The notes under the pieces were generated by a model that did no database searches, was not told the origin of the DNA, and saw nothing but the letters and a program-made list of their open reading frames with translations. A stretch of 64,000 nt of DNA from CBDBIG01 sp965205845 [NCBI: bacterium] (GTDB lineage: Bacteria > SAR324): contig CBDBIG010000005.1 in NCBI GenBank assembly GCA_965205845.1, positions 558,001-622,000 on the forward strand. Direction: 5' to 3'. Each line of letters starts with the position of its first letter. Position 1 is the stretch's first letter. Positions 1 to 10,616 of the stretch are shown here, piece by piece. The translations under genes were made by a program, and so were the position numbers.

Positions 1-405
1 GCCTTTTGTTTGCCCAAGAGGCGCAAACAGGCCTTGCAAAAATTGCGTCAACATTTTGGATTGGGTTTGCTGTCTAATTTTGATGATGCCACCGCACTGC
101 AAAAACGGCTCGAGGGTTTAAGAATTGCCCATTGGTTTAATCCCTGCATGGTCTCTGAGGCCATTGGGGTGCGTAAACCTGGGTTGCATGCTTTTGTTCA
201 AGCATTAAAAGCAGCAAATCTCGAGCCCGCAAAAGTATTGTTTATTGGCGATTCATGGGAGGAGGACGTACAAGGTGCATCCAAGGCTGGTATGGATGCG
301 GTATGGGTGAACGCTAACAAACAACCCACTCCTACCCAAGGTTTGCGGCCAGTGTGGGTGGTGCAGGATATTGCCGATTTGGTTAATTTGCTGCTAAACG
401 AATAA
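1..405 (+). CDS. HAD-family hydrolase, C-terminal part (5' end outside window)
   Basis: The reading frame is open at the left edge, so only the last 134 residues of a haloacid dehalogenase-like phosphohydrolase are seen. HAD motif II (LLSNFDD), the motif III lysine in RKPGLHAF and the acidic motif IV (FIGDSWEEDVQGA) appear in the normal order. The nucleophile motif DxDxT would lie upstream of the window. The fold and spacing suit the HAD-IA group (YjjG/phosphoglycolate-phosphatase-like), which dephosphorylates small cytosolic phosphometabolites. The substrate cannot be told. It converges on fliN with only four bases between the two stop codons. Confidence 0.85.
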   Translation, partial: AFCLPKRRKQALQKLRQHFGLGLLSNFDDATALQKRLEGLRIAHWFNPCMVSEAIGVRKPGLHAFVQALKAANLEPAKVLFIGDSWEEDVQGASKAGMDAVWVNANKQPTPTQGLRPVWVVQDIADLVNLLLNE

Positions 406-409
406 CGGC

Positions 410-961
410 TTATTGCTTGGAAGCACCCGCCAAAGATTTAATCCGCTCTTCAGGGGTAAGCACATGGGTAATGCGGCAACCATAATGCTCGTTAATCACC
501 ACCAATTCGCCTCGGGCAATCAGTTTGTTGTTAATCAAAAAGTCGAGTTTTTCCCCAATCAAGCGGTGCAATTCAATCACCGAGCCCTGACCTAAAATGA
601 GCAAGTCCCCAATCATCATTTTGGCACGACCTACAGAAAAAATAGCCTCAAGGTTGGTAGCCAGTAAAAAATCGAGGGTGGGGTTTTCCCCGGGGACCAA
701 GTGCACACCTTCGCGCTCGACTAGCAGCGAGCGAAGTTGCGCAGTTTCGTCACTGATGCGTTGCTGTTGACTGCTTTTTGAGTCGGCAATATCTGTGGTG
801 GTCCCTTCTGGCAAATCTAATTCCGCCAACGGTTCTCCTCCAGCGCCACCACCATCGGCATGCACATCGCCTCCTGCCCCGTCTTCTTTAGGAGGCTGTG
901 GGCTCCCATTTGTGTCAGTTTTGTTAAACTCCGCCAGCATCCTATCCAAGTCATCTGCCAT
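410..961 (-). CDS. fliN: Flagellar motor switch protein FliN
   Basis: 183 residues. The first ~85 residues are acidic and rich in Gly, Pro and Ser. The last ~80 residues form a SpoA/FliN C-terminal domain with the typical run LEAIFSVGRAKMMIGDLL, then GSVIELHR and GELVVINEHYGCRIT. FliN sits in the cytoplasmic C-ring of the flagellar motor and, with FliM and FliG, controls rotation and export. No other flagellar gene is adjacent; the only other one in the window is fliG, 34 kb away, so flagellar genes are dispersed here. The ATG at 961 is the first start in a frame that ends cleanly against the HAD gene. Confidence 0.88.
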   Translation of the reverse strand: MADDLDRMLAEFNKTDTNGSPQPPKEDGAGGDVHADGGGAGGEPLAELDLPEGTTTDIADSKSSQQQRISDETAQLRSLLVEREGVHLVPGENPTLDFLLATNLEAIFSVGRAKMMIGDLLILGQGSVIELHRLIGEKLDFLINNKLIARGELVVINEHYGCRITHVLTPEERIKSLAGASKQ

Positions 962-1295
962 GGCTCACACTCCGTTATTTTTTACAAAGACGCTGCCTTA
1001 AAAACCCAGCATTTTGGTGTTATGGGTGGTGGCAGACCGCTATTCTATTACAGTGGGTCAGCACTTGTGCGTGAAAGCGAATATTTTTTTTACAACTGCA
1101 GTTAACGCTATAACCGGCATGCTTGCAATAAGGTATAGTATGGATAACGCAGCCATTTTAGCATACCGATATGCCAAGGGAGAATGCGTGATTAAGGCAG
1201 TCGACATGCAAACACGGAACCGTTTGATGTGGCTCGAAAGACAAAAAATGTGTTGTCGAAATATAAAAGGCCGCCCATAGATGGGGTGGTATCCC
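962..1295. other. Intergenic region without a recognised gene
   Basis: 334 bp between fliN and dnaB, both on the minus strand. A plus-strand frame at 1014-1280 is open but has no family resemblance and no good ribosome-binding site, so I do not call it. No RNA gene or terminator was recognised. Confidence 0.5.
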
Positions 1296-2693
1296 CTAAG
1301 AGGTCATTTCGGTGCGTCTTGAAAGGTTTCCAAATTTTGCCGATTCATGTACAAAACTCAGTTCAATTCCGCGCTCGCTGGTTGTAATAGGCCCATTGCG
1401 CTGTTTGGCAATATGCAATTCGGCCAGCCCAAGCACGTTTTCGTCACCGCGCTTGTAAATTTCTTCGCGATGGAGAAACAATACCAAATCTGCATCTTGT
1501 TCAATGGAACCCGATTCGCGTAAATCAGAAAGACGCGGGCGCTTATTGGGGCGGTTTTCAAGGGCGCGATTGAGCTGAGCACAGGCCAGTACGGGAATAT
1601 CGAGTTCTTTTGCCAAGGCTTTTAGACCTCTGGAAATCTCGGCAATCTCTTGCTCACGGTGTTCGGTCCGTGAGTGGCTGCGCATCAATTGTAGGTAGTC
1701 GACTATCACCATTCCCAAACCATGCTCTGCACGTACACGGCGGGCAATGGCCCTTGCTGTCAGCGGGGTGAGTTCAAGGGTAGCATCGATCATCATTTTT
1801 ACATCGCCCAGGGTATTCATTGCCAAACCAAGTCGGTCCCATTCTTCTTCATCTAATTGGCCGCGTTGTAAGCGGTGTCCGTTAACATTGGCCTCTGCGC
1901 AAAGCAAACGCATGCCCAATTGTTCGGGTGACATCTCGAGGCTAAACACCAGCACAGGCTTTTTGGTTTGTTTGGCTGCGTGGCGGGCAAGCCCAAGGGC
2001 CAAGGCGGTTTTTCCCATTGAGGGTCGCGACGCAAGGATGATGAGATCGGACCTTTGAAAGCCATTGGTCATTTCATCCAATTGCACAAACCCCGTGGGT
2101 AAGCCAATCAGTTCGCCATCGCGGTCTTGTGCTTTTTCCAGAGTTTCAAAATTTTTGGCCAGCACCTCACCTAAAGACTGATAAGAGCGCTGTTGGGCAC
2201 GGGTGGCCAGGTCTAAAAAAATATTCTCGGCCTGTTGAATCAAACCGCTCACATTGTCTTGCTCTTCACGACCACGGTTGGCAATCTCAACCGCAGATTG
2301 GATCAGGGTACGCAGGTGGTACTTGTCAAGCACAACCTCTGCATACACTTTCACGTTGACAGAATAGGGTGCGGCCTCGGCGAGTTGGTAAACATAAATC
2401 ACGCCGCCTGCAGCTTCCAAGTGGTGGCGTGAGCGTAACTGGGAGGTGAGGGTGACCTCATCAATCGGTTTGCCTGCTTCAATGAGCAGTGCCATAGCCT
2501 CATAGATCATCCGATGGGCTGGCGAAAAAAACGACTCGGCACGGAGTATTTCCGCAGATTGATAGAAAGCATTGCTGTCTTGCAAGATAGCACCGAGCAC
2601 ACCACGTTCGGCTTCGATATCATTGGGTAACAGCGCAAACTTCTGGTTGCTGGTCGCATTATCCGCACTTGCTCTGCCTGCTTCACGCGCCAT
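1296..2693 (-). CDS. dnaB: Replicative DNA helicase DnaB
   Basis: 465 residues, normal DnaB length. It has an N-terminal primase-interacting domain (about 20-125, starting LPNDIEAERGVLGAIL), a linker, and a RecA-like ATPase domain with Walker A ASRPSMGKTA at 221-230 and a Walker B-type segment MVIVDYLQLM. The C-terminal part carries the arginine-finger region (DLRESGSIEQDADLV). The hexamer unwinds the replication fork and recruits primase. It is the last gene of the rplY-pth-rpsF-rpsR-rplI-dnaB run on the minus strand, an arrangement common in bacteria. No intein is present. Confidence 0.98.
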   Translation of the reverse strand: MAREAGRASADNATSNQKFALLPNDIEAERGVLGAILQDSNAFYQSAEILRAESFFSPAHRMIYEAMALLIEAGKPIDEVTLTSQLRSRHHLEAAGGVIYVYQLAEAAPYSVNVKVYAEVVLDKYHLRTLIQSAVEIANRGREEQDNVSGLIQQAENIFLDLATRAQQRSYQSLGEVLAKNFETLEKAQDRDGELIGLPTGFVQLDEMTNGFQRSDLIILASRPSMGKTALALGLARHAAKQTKKPVLVFSLEMSPEQLGMRLLCAEANVNGHRLQRGQLDEEEWDRLGLAMNTLGDVKMMIDATLELTPLTARAIARRVRAEHGLGMVIVDYLQLMRSHSRTEHREQEIAEISRGLKALAKELDIPVLACAQLNRALENRPNKRPRLSDLRESGSIEQDADLVLFLHREEIYKRGDENVLGLAELHIAKQRNGPITTSERGIELSFVHESAKFGNLSRRTEMTS

Positions 2694-2784
2694 GGTTAGA
2701 GGTCCTCGGGCTTAGCAAAGGAACACGCCCTACGGCATTGGCAAACCGCAAGGCAAGTTGCAAGAGTGGGAAGGAACCTGGGCT

Positions 2785-3351
2785 TTATGCCGTGTTGTTG
2801 GATGTCTCGGGGGTGGTGCTACCAGCAGTTTTGGTGAGGGCCTCGCCCACTGCCACAGCCTCTTTTGTATCAGGAGGCACCTTGGCTTCTTTGGAATTGC
2901 TAGGATCTTGTTCTGCCTTTACCTGCACATTCAAATCAACTTTCACTTCGGTATGTAACCGCACATGAAAAACGTGTGAACCCAACGTTTTGATGGGCGC
3001 AGGCAGTCTCACCGTTTTTCTTTCCAGGGCGTAACCGCGATCAGTGAGCATTTGCAATAGGTCGCGAGTCGTGACAGAACCAAACAAGCGCCCACCCGTA
3101 CCACTTTTTGCATGGAGAACCCATGCCTCTGCCATGAGGCGGTCACGTAAGGCATTGGAAGCACCAATCGATTCATGACGCGCCTTTTGAAGCAACGCAC
3201 GTTGGTGGCGAATTTTGGCAAGGCTGCTTGAGGTTGCTGGCATCGCCAGCCCTTTAGGCAAAAGGTAGTTACGTGCATAACCATTTTTCACCTGTACCTC
3301 ATCGCCTAACGAGCCAAGGTTGGGGATGTCTTTTACCAAAATAATATCCAT
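2785..3351 (-). CDS. rplI: 50S ribosomal protein L9
   Basis: 188 residues from the ATG at 3351. The N-terminal L9 domain begins MDIILVKDIPNLGSLGDEV and holds the conserved GYARNYLLPKGLA, followed by the connecting helix and C-terminal rRNA-binding domain (GGRLFGSVTTRDL). A further ~40-residue polar tail (Ser/Thr/Lys/Glu-rich) exceeds the usual ~150 residues. An upstream TTG at 3363 is also in frame. The ATG is preferred because a purine-rich GAAAGAG lies just before it and L9 proteins start with this motif. L9 binds domain V of 23S rRNA near the L1 stalk. Confidence 0.95.
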   Translation of the reverse strand: MDIILVKDIPNLGSLGDEVQVKNGYARNYLLPKGLAMPATSSSLAKIRHQRALLQKARHESIGASNALRDRLMAEAWVLHAKSGTGGRLFGSVTTRDLLQMLTDRGYALERKTVRLPAPIKTLGSHVFHVRLHTEVKVDLNVQVKAEQDPSNSKEAKVPPDTKEAVAVGEALTKTAGSTTPETSNNTA

Positions 3352-3488
3352 ACACTCTTTCAAAAAACCTACGTGTGTCTAGAACGAAAAAAACCATGGT
3401 TAGAAATACGGCACGGAGTGGTGTGCCCACAAGGCAGGACAAACGAACCGCAGCGGCTCGTGAACTTGCAGCCCTGTGATAAGCACCT

Positions 3489-3935
3489 TTATGAAGGCAA
3501 AGGCGGCGAAGGCCGCGTATCTCCATTTTCGATAATTTCCTCACGAGGTGCCCGGCTTGTCTCCTCTGTTTTTTGAATGCCGTACGGCACACCCCCGGGG
3601 CCCCCTCCTCCGCGCTGAAAGCGCTCATGCTGCACATATACCCTTGGCTCATGTTGTGGAACATAACCCTCTGCAAAGGATATTAAAGCGATGTTGCGTG
3701 CACGCTGAATGGCTATTTTAAGGGTGCGCTGAGCACGTGCCGTGGAACCAATAATGCGGCGTGGCAAAATACGGCCACGTTCTGTCAGGTAACTTTTCAA
3801 TAACTCAACATCTTTATAGGGTATTTCCTCCATAAAATTGAGTGGCGAGTATTTTTTTCGCGGGAAAAGGGGGCGACTCACGTGGTTGCGCCGTCGATTG
3901 CTGCTATTGTTGCTGCGCTTTTTCTTAAATGCCAT
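3489..3935 (-). CDS. rpsR: 30S ribosomal protein S18
   Basis: 148 residues, about twice the usual S18 length. The S18 core (residues ~30-95) has [20 protein letters not shown] followed by [18 protein letters not shown], the standard rRNA-binding helices. The C-terminal ~55 residues are an added low-complexity tail rich in Gly, Pro, Arg and Glu. S18 pairs with S6 on the small-subunit platform, and rpsF lies just upstream. No priB gene lies between rpsF and rpsR, unlike the enterobacterial operon. Confidence 0.95.
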   Translation of the reverse strand: MAFKKKRSNNSSNRRRNHVSRPLFPRKKYSPLNFMEEIPYKDVELLKSYLTERGRILPRRIIGSTARAQRTLKIAIQRARNIALISFAEGYVPQHEPRVYVQHERFQRGGGGPGGVPYGIQKTEETSRAPREEIIENGDTRPSPPLPS

Positions 3936-3991
3936 GCCTGGGTAATCAAACCTTTATAAAATGATATTTTGATGCTTTTCTGCCAAAAACC

Positions 3992-4372
3992 TTATCCAGT
4001 AGCCACTTGCGCACCCTGTGTTCTGGGTACGTCGCTATCTTTTTGGCGCAATTTTTCAAACTCGCCAAATGCTTCCTCCACATCCTCGGTTAACACGCTC
4101 ATCCATTTAAGTACAGGATCATTCAAACGGAAAGCATTCTCCAACGCCCTTAATGCTCCGTGCGAATGGTCAAGGTAAAAAACGTGATAAATGCCTTGTA
4201 AGTGCTTTTTTACGGGATAAGCCAGCTTGCGCTTGCCCCAAACCACATGGTGCAACACCTTGCCTGCTTCCTTGGTGACGACCTGTGTTAATTTGGTTAC
4301 TAAATCGGCTTGCTCTTGCTCTCCCAAATCAGGGTTCACAATAAAAATACTTTCGTAGCCTTTTTCTACCAT
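3992..4372 (-). CDS. rpsF: 30S ribosomal protein S6
   Basis: 126 residues. It starts MVEKGYESIFIVNPDL, the first beta strand of S6, and contains VVWGKRKLAYPVKKHLQG, the conserved region contacting S18 and 16S rRNA, then the final strand LNDPVLKWMSVL. A short polar tail follows. It is read in the same direction as pth upstream (10 bp away) and rpsR downstream, so the three are probably co-transcribed. Confidence 0.96.
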   Translation of the reverse strand: MVEKGYESIFIVNPDLGEQEQADLVTKLTQVVTKEAGKVLHHVVWGKRKLAYPVKKHLQGIYHVFYLDHSHGALRALENAFRLNDPVLKWMSVLTEDVEEAFGEFEKLRQKDSDVPRTQGAQVATG

Positions 4373-4382
4373 GTTGTTTTGC

Positions 4383-4961
4383 CTATGTCATGAGCCTTGG
4401 GTGAATGTCCGGGTTAACGCTCTCATTCTCAAAAGGCTTGCCCAGTAAAAATTGTTCCGTTTTTTGCGTTGCACAGGCGATTGCCTGTTGGATTACACCG
4501 CCCTCTTTGCCAAAACCTCCAAGCACAAACGTATTGACCGCAGATTTGTGGGTTGGGCGACCGATGCCAATGCGTAACCGTTTAAAATGGCGGCTACCGC
4601 TTTCTTGAATGATGGAACGCAAACCCTTATGTCCGCCATCAGATCCCTGATTGCGCTGACGAATGGCTGCTAAAGGCAGATCTAAATCATCGGAAACCAC
4701 CAAGCAGTGCTCGTGCGGCACACGATAGAACCTTAACAAAGCAGCTACTGCAATGCCACTTAAGTTTACGTACGTCTGCGGCTTTACCAGCAAATGCCGC
4801 TGCCCTTCCACCCCTACCTTAGTTACCATGGCCTGGCATTGGGTTTTCCATGGTGCTGCCCCCAATTGCATCGCCAAGCGATCGACCACCATAAAGCCTA
4901 TGTTATGGCGGTCTGTTTCATGCTGTTTACCAGGGTTGCCTAACCCCACCACCATTAACAT
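4383..4961 (-). CDS. pth: Peptidyl-tRNA hydrolase
   Basis: 192 residues, typical of bacterial Pth. It opens with VVGLGNPGKQHETDRHNIGF, which includes the conserved Asn and catalytic His (RHNIGF). It continues with KPQTYVNLSG, VVSDDLDLP and the GGHKGLRSI motif, all diagnostic. The enzyme cleaves the ester between nascent peptide and tRNA on drop-off peptidyl-tRNAs, recycling tRNA in the cytosol. It sits between rplY (30 bp upstream) and rpsF (10 bp downstream). Confidence 0.97.
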   Translation of the reverse strand: MLMVVGLGNPGKQHETDRHNIGFMVVDRLAMQLGAAPWKTQCQAMVTKVGVEGQRHLLVKPQTYVNLSGIAVAALLRFYRVPHEHCLVVSDDLDLPLAAIRQRNQGSDGGHKGLRSIIQESGSRHFKRLRIGIGRPTHKSAVNTFVLGGFGKEGGVIQQAIACATQKTEQFLLGKPFENESVNPDIHPRLMT

Positions 4962-4991
4962 AGTGTGCCATGCTGTGAATAAGGAATTAAA

Positions 4992-5657
4992 TTACCCCAA
5001 CTTTTGCTCATCGTTATTTTCCTTATCACCACTGCTTTCCTCGGGTGCTGTAATCCCTGTGTCTTCCTCTTGAGCCTTTGGTGCAGCGACCACAAAAATG
5101 GTTTCTTCAGCCGGGGTAATCGCCTTAATTCCATCGTCAAACGTGAGGTCAGAAATGTGCAAACTAAACCCAATTTTTAACGTGCTTACATCCACCCCAA
5201 TTTCGTGAGGAATTTTTTCGGGTAAACATTCAATCTCAATTTGATGCATCACCTTTTGCAGTATACCGCCTAGCATCTCGCCCGCAGGGCGCCCCTTGCC
5301 CACAAGGTTTACCCATACCCGAACAGGCTGCTTTAAATTCACTTCATGAAAATCAACATGCAGCACACGCAAGCCCAAAGGGTCTTTTTGGACCTCCTTA
5401 ATCAGTACTTTGCGTGTTTCGGTACGTTTCTCCTCGTTCTCAAAAGTCAAGGTTAGCAAAGAGGTTCTTGCGCCCTCTTTTTTTAGGATGCGCAACACAT
5501 CACCGGTGTTGGCTTGCATAGACCATGCAGTGTTGTTACCGTACAGCACGCATGGGACCACGCCCCGAGCACGCAACTTGCGCATGTGGCCCTTGCCGGT
5601 GCCGGTGCGCAAAGAGGTTGTTAGGGCAAAATTTGCGGCGGTGTTTTCGGCAACCAT
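4992..5657 (-). CDS. rplY: 50S ribosomal protein L25, long CTC form
   Basis: 221 residues, the two-domain Ctc form rather than the short enterobacterial L25. The N-terminal 5S-rRNA-binding domain (~1-95) includes LRTGTGKGHMRKLRARG and VPCVLYGNN. The beta-rich C-terminal domain (~100-190) includes HVDFHEVNLKQPVRVWV and the TL25 signature EIECLPEKIPHEI. An acidic tail ends the protein. It is the first gene of the minus-strand operon, and a sigma70-like promoter lies about 95 bp upstream. The usual neighbour prs is absent. Confidence 0.93.
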   Translation of the reverse strand: MVAENTAANFALTTSLRTGTGKGHMRKLRARGVVPCVLYGNNTAWSMQANTGDVLRILKKEGARTSLLTLTFENEEKRTETRKVLIKEVQKDPLGLRVLHVDFHEVNLKQPVRVWVNLVGKGRPAGEMLGGILQKVMHQIEIECLPEKIPHEIGVDVSTLKIGFSLHISDLTFDDGIKAITPAEETIFVVAAPKAQEEDTGITAPEESSGDKENNDEQKLG

Positions 5658-5751
5658 GATGCTTTATTGTTTGACCTTATGCTGATACATTATGTTCATA
5701 CAGCGAGTATGAGCGGTGAAACGGGTTCTTGTAAATAGGTATCTTTCGCTA

Positions 5752-5780
5752 ATTATAGTGACTCCCCAAAAATAATACAA
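5752..5780 (-). promoter_or_regulatory. Probable sigma70-type promoter of the rplY-dnaB operon
   Basis: On the minus strand a perfect -10 hexamer TATAAT (5752-5757) lies 17 bp from a TTGTAT -35 hexamer (5775-5780). It points toward rplY, whose start is about 95 bp further on. Spacing and match are good. No transcript data support it. Confidence 0.55.
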
Positions 5781-5872
5781 AATGGCCTTGTGGGTCAAGA
5801 AAACAAGCGTGTGGATGAACGGGTTTTTACAAAGATTTTTAGAAGGTATTCAAAAGGGGCTAAACGCACACT

Positions 5873-6691
5873 ATGGAAAAACCTGATGAAGGGTTAGGGA
5901 AAAAATCGGTTGAGACAACCATTCACCCCACGGCCATTGTACACAAAAAGGCGGAACTCGACGTAGGCGTGACGATAGGGCCCTTTTGCATTGTAGAAGA
6001 GCAGGTTCAAATTGGCCGTGAAACGCGACTGGTGAGTCATGTGGTGGTGCATCATCACGTGGTGATGGGGCAAGGAAACACCATTCACCAAGGATCGATC
6101 GTAGGAGGCGACCCCCAGGCGCGGGTTTTTCAAGGAGAGGAGGATTCACGCTTAGAAATGGGGGATGATAATATCATTCGTGAGAATGTCACTTTAAGTC
6201 GGGGGCTGGCAAATTTTGGTGGGCTCACCAAGATAGGCAGCCGCAATCGGTTTTTTTCAGGGGCGCACATCGCCCATGATTGTCAGGTGGGTGACAATTG
6301 TATTTTTTCGAATAACGCTGCACTAGCAGGGCATGTCGTGGTACATAACCACGTAACGTGCGGCGGATTGGCGGGTGTGCATCAATTTTGCTCAATCGGT
6401 GAACATGCTTTTGTTGGAGCGTTAACCAAGGTTGTGCTCGACATTCCACCCTATGTGATTGCAGATGGTCACCGCGCCCGTTTGTTTGGGATTAACAAAG
6501 TGGGACTAGAGCGTGAAAAAGTCCCAGCAGACGAGATCCGCTCTTTACAAGAGGCGTATAGGTTGTTCTTTCGCAGCAAAAGTACGGCAGAAAAAAGCCT
6601 TGCTGAGATTGAAAAAGGGTTAGGTGCCTCCCTTTACATCCAAAAATTTGTCGCGTTTATTCGGAGTTCAACGCGCGGTGTTACGCGCTAA
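5873..6691 (+). CDS. lpxA: UDP-N-acetylglucosamine O-acyltransferase LpxA
   Basis: 272 residues. The protein is a left-handed beta helix of hexapeptide repeats (about 15-200) with the catalytic histidine region GAHIAHDCQVGDNC (His135 corresponds to E. coli His125). It continues with the LpxA signature GGLAGVHQFCSIG and a helical C-terminal domain (KVGLEREKVPADEIRSL). It transfers a 3-hydroxyacyl chain from ACP to UDP-GlcNAc, the first step of lipid A synthesis. The usual partners lpxD, fabZ and lpxB are not next to it, and rplY is divergent. Its presence implies an LPS-bearing outer membrane. Confidence 0.95.
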   Translation: MEKPDEGLGKKSVETTIHPTAIVHKKAELDVGVTIGPFCIVEEQVQIGRETRLVSHVVVHHHVVMGQGNTIHQGSIVGGDPQARVFQGEEDSRLEMGDDNIIRENVTLSRGLANFGGLTKIGSRNRFFSGAHIAHDCQVGDNCIFSNNAALAGHVVVHNHVTCGGLAGVHQFCSIGEHAFVGALTKVVLDIPPYVIADGHRARLFGINKVGLEREKVPADEIRSLQEAYRLFFRSKSTAEKSLAEIEKGLGASLYIQKFVAFIRSSTRGVTR

Positions 6692-6769
6692 AAACAGGTG
6701 TATTTTTTACCCCACTGGCCAGGGGATCTCTTTATTTGTAGATTATAATAGGGTCCGGAGCACACAATA

Positions 6770-7954
6770 GTGAACGCATTTTATTTGCCTGCGTATCTAC
6801 CTAAAGGTTTTGCTTGGGCCGGAGTGAATGTTGGAATTAAAGATACCAGCCTGGATTTTGCCCTTGCCAAAGCAAGCAAGCCTTGTAGCGTGGCGGGCGT
6901 TTTCACCCAAAACAACTTTCCTGGTGCCCCCGTGGTGGTTTCGCGTCAGCGCCTAAAACAAGGCACACTGCAAGCACTGGTCATCAACTCAAAAAATGCC
7001 AATGTTGCTACGGGCCAGCAAGGCGTGCGCGACGCAGAGCGCGTTTGTGCGTGGGTGGCAGGGCAAATGGGGATTGCCTCTAGGCAAGTTGCACCCTCCT
7101 CGACGGGAGTAATTGGCCGGCCTTTACCTATGGAAAAGATTGAAGCAGGTTGTGCCAAAGGGGTTGCCGCCTTGGGCACCAGCCATGGCCATTTTGAAGC
7201 CTTTGCCAAAGCCATCATGACAACGGATACAAGGTGCAAGGCCGCGGGAAGTTTGCTGGGCGAGGCCAGTTTGGTGGGTGCGGCCAAAGGCGCTGGAATG
7301 ATCGCCCCCGATATGGCCACCATGCTGGCGTATTTTTTTAGCGATGCAAGGGTGGAGAGCGGCACCTTACAAAAAATGTTGGGCCGTGTGACCACGCAAA
7401 CCTTTAACCGCGTTTCCATCGATACCGATACTTCAACCAGTGATAGCGTGATTGCGATGGCCAATGGCTTGGGCGGAGAGGTGGCCCCCGACGTACTGGA
7501 AGAGGCATTGTACGATGCGGCCTTGCACTTAAGCAAAGAAATTGCCCGTGATGGTGAAGGGGCGACAAAACTGATTGCTTTAACGGTCCAAGGAGCATCC
7601 TCTCAAAACGCCGCAAACGCCATTGCTCGCGCCATTGTTGATTCTCCCCTGGTGAAAACCGCCATTCACGGTGCCGACCCCAACTGGGGGCGCTTTGTGA
7701 TGGCCATTGGCAAAGTGCAAGCCCACCGTGTACCTTTAGAAAACCTGCGCATTGGCTTTGGCCGACCACCTAACCAACTCGAAATTTCTGCCCAGGGGCA
7801 AAGCCCCAAAGTATTACGCGCCATCTCCCAATACCTGCAAAACGGAGAGGTTGAGATTTGTGTTACTTTGGGTACAGGCGACCATTCAACCAACGTATGG
7901 GGCTGCGATTTAACGGCAGAATATGTGCGTATTAACGCAGAATATACCACGTAA
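6770..7954 (+). CDS. argJ: Bifunctional ornithine acetyltransferase / N-acetylglutamate synthase
   Basis: 394 residues from a GTG start; CGGAG lies nine bases upstream and a TATAAT hexamer at 6744-6749 may be the promoter -10. The autoprocessing site is clear: GMIAPDMATML, cleaved between Ala183 and Thr184 to give alpha and beta chains, Thr184 being the nucleophile. Other ArgJ signatures are VINSKNANVATG near residue 71 and the C-terminal DLTAEYVRINAEYTT. The enzyme moves the acetyl group from N-acetylornithine to glutamate in cyclic arginine synthesis. No other arg gene is nearby. Confidence 0.96.
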   Translation: MNAFYLPAYLPKGFAWAGVNVGIKDTSLDFALAKASKPCSVAGVFTQNNFPGAPVVVSRQRLKQGTLQALVINSKNANVATGQQGVRDAERVCAWVAGQMGIASRQVAPSSTGVIGRPLPMEKIEAGCAKGVAALGTSHGHFEAFAKAIMTTDTRCKAAGSLLGEASLVGAAKGAGMIAPDMATMLAYFFSDARVESGTLQKMLGRVTTQTFNRVSIDTDTSTSDSVIAMANGLGGEVAPDVLEEALYDAALHLSKEIARDGEGATKLIALTVQGASSQNAANAIARAIVDSPLVKTAIHGADPNWGRFVMAIGKVQAHRVPLENLRIGFGRPPNQLEISAQGQSPKVLRAISQYLQNGEVEICVTLGTGDHSTNVWGCDLTAEYVRINAEYTT

Positions 7955-8034
7955 CCCACTGCTAAAAGAGGTGATGGTAGGGTGCGGTGATCGAATAACC
8001 TGATAAGTATTGTTAAGAAAAAGGCGACACACGA

Positions 8035-8676
8035 ATGACTGAGAACACAAAGATAGTTAAACCCCTCGAATTGGCATTTTTTTTTGATTACCAAAGCCCT
8101 TATTCTTATTTTGCAGCCCATCAAATAAAACCTCTTTGTGCGCGCTACCAAGTGATGCTGCATTGGTGCCCTGTTGTGCTTGGCGCAGTTTTTCAAGCAT
8201 GCAATACCGTTCCTCCTGCCGAAAAACCCCACCGCAAAGCATACATGTTGCAAGATCTAAACGATTTGGCCAATTTTTACCAGCTGCCCTATGTGCCGAG
8301 GGATGAATTTGTATTCAACAGCATTTTAGCATTGCGTGCCACTTTGGCAACGGATGAAAAATCCCGCGACCAGGTGGTGCTGGCATTGTTTGATGCCGTG
8401 TTTGCCAAAGGGCACGATTTGAGCGATAAGCGGGTTGTGTTGAATGTTTTGAACGGATCGGGGCTTGACGGAGGGAAGGTGTTGGAAAACGCAGTCAGCA
8501 CCGAGGTTAAAGCGGCGTTGCGTACAAATACCGATGCTGCCATCAAAAAGGGCGTGTTTGGAGCACCTACGATGGTTGTGAATAACAAACGCTTTTGGGG
8601 GCAAGACCGCTTGCCGTTGCTGGAGCGCATGTTACAAAAAAACCAAATCTCCAGCAATCCAAAAGGGCAGCAATAA
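8035..8676 (+). CDS. DsbA-family 2-hydroxychromene-2-carboxylate isomerase / GST-kappa-like protein
   Basis: 213 residues with no signal peptide, so cytosolic. A thioredoxin-fold start is seen (LAFFFDYQSPYSYFAAHQ) in which the redox CxxC of DsbA is replaced by SPYS, the serine-type glutathione site of HCCA isomerase and GST kappa. A helical insertion follows, then the cis-proline strand KKGVFGAPTMVVNN and a final FWGQDRLPLLE. Family members isomerise aromatic intermediates or conjugate glutathione. No aromatic catabolic genes are adjacent, so the substrate is unknown. Confidence 0.85.
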   Translation: MTENTKIVKPLELAFFFDYQSPYSYFAAHQIKPLCARYQVMLHWCPVVLGAVFQACNTVPPAEKPHRKAYMLQDLNDLANFYQLPYVPRDEFVFNSILALRATLATDEKSRDQVVLALFDAVFAKGHDLSDKRVVLNVLNGSGLDGGKVLENAVSTEVKAALRTNTDAAIKKGVFGAPTMVVNNKRFWGQDRLPLLERMLQKNQISSNPKGQQ

Positions 8677-10161
<1,485 letters not shown>

Positions 10162-10330
10162 GGTCTGCTTTGGTGCTTGTTGCTTTGCTCGATCGCGGAT
10201 ACCGCTTTTGTAACCCACGGTTGTATTTGATAAACCCTTGAACACTAGGATGGGGCAATGGTCGGTGCTTTTTTTTGGGGGGGATGGTTTTATATGGCGT
10301 TTTTGCAAGGTGGGATTTCTTTGCTGGCGT

Positions 10331-10568
10331 GGCGCCCCCAATGGGCTGGGTTGGCTGGTTTTGGTAGGAACTGCCTTCGTACTTTTTGTGATTGTTGCCG
10401 TACTTAAACTGGGTTGGCGCCCCCAACGGGCTGGGTTGGCTGGTTTTGGTAGGAACTGCCTTCGTACTTTTTGTGATTGTTGCCGTACTTAAACTGGGTT
10501 GGCGCCCCTAACGGGCTGGGTTGGCTGGTTTTGGTAGGAACTGCCTTCGTACTTTTTGTGATTGTTGC
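10331..10568. repeat. Tandem array, 85-bp unit, about 3 copies
   Basis: The unit begins at 10331, 10416 and 10501 (period 85 bp). Each copy begins with GGCGCCCC and carries GGGCTGGGTTGGCTGG and a TACTTTTTGTG segment; the last copy is truncated near 10568. Copies differ by single bases. It lies in the gap between convergent mreB and the LeuB-like gene and does not include the end of either gene. Confidence 0.9.
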
Positions 10569-10616
10569 ATTTTTTAACGACTAGAGTAACTCGAATTGGC
10601 GCCTTTAAAGCGATGC

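Noticed and set aside
1014-1280. Open frame between fliN and dnaB
   Set aside because: No family pattern and no good start site; it reads like non-coding sequence.
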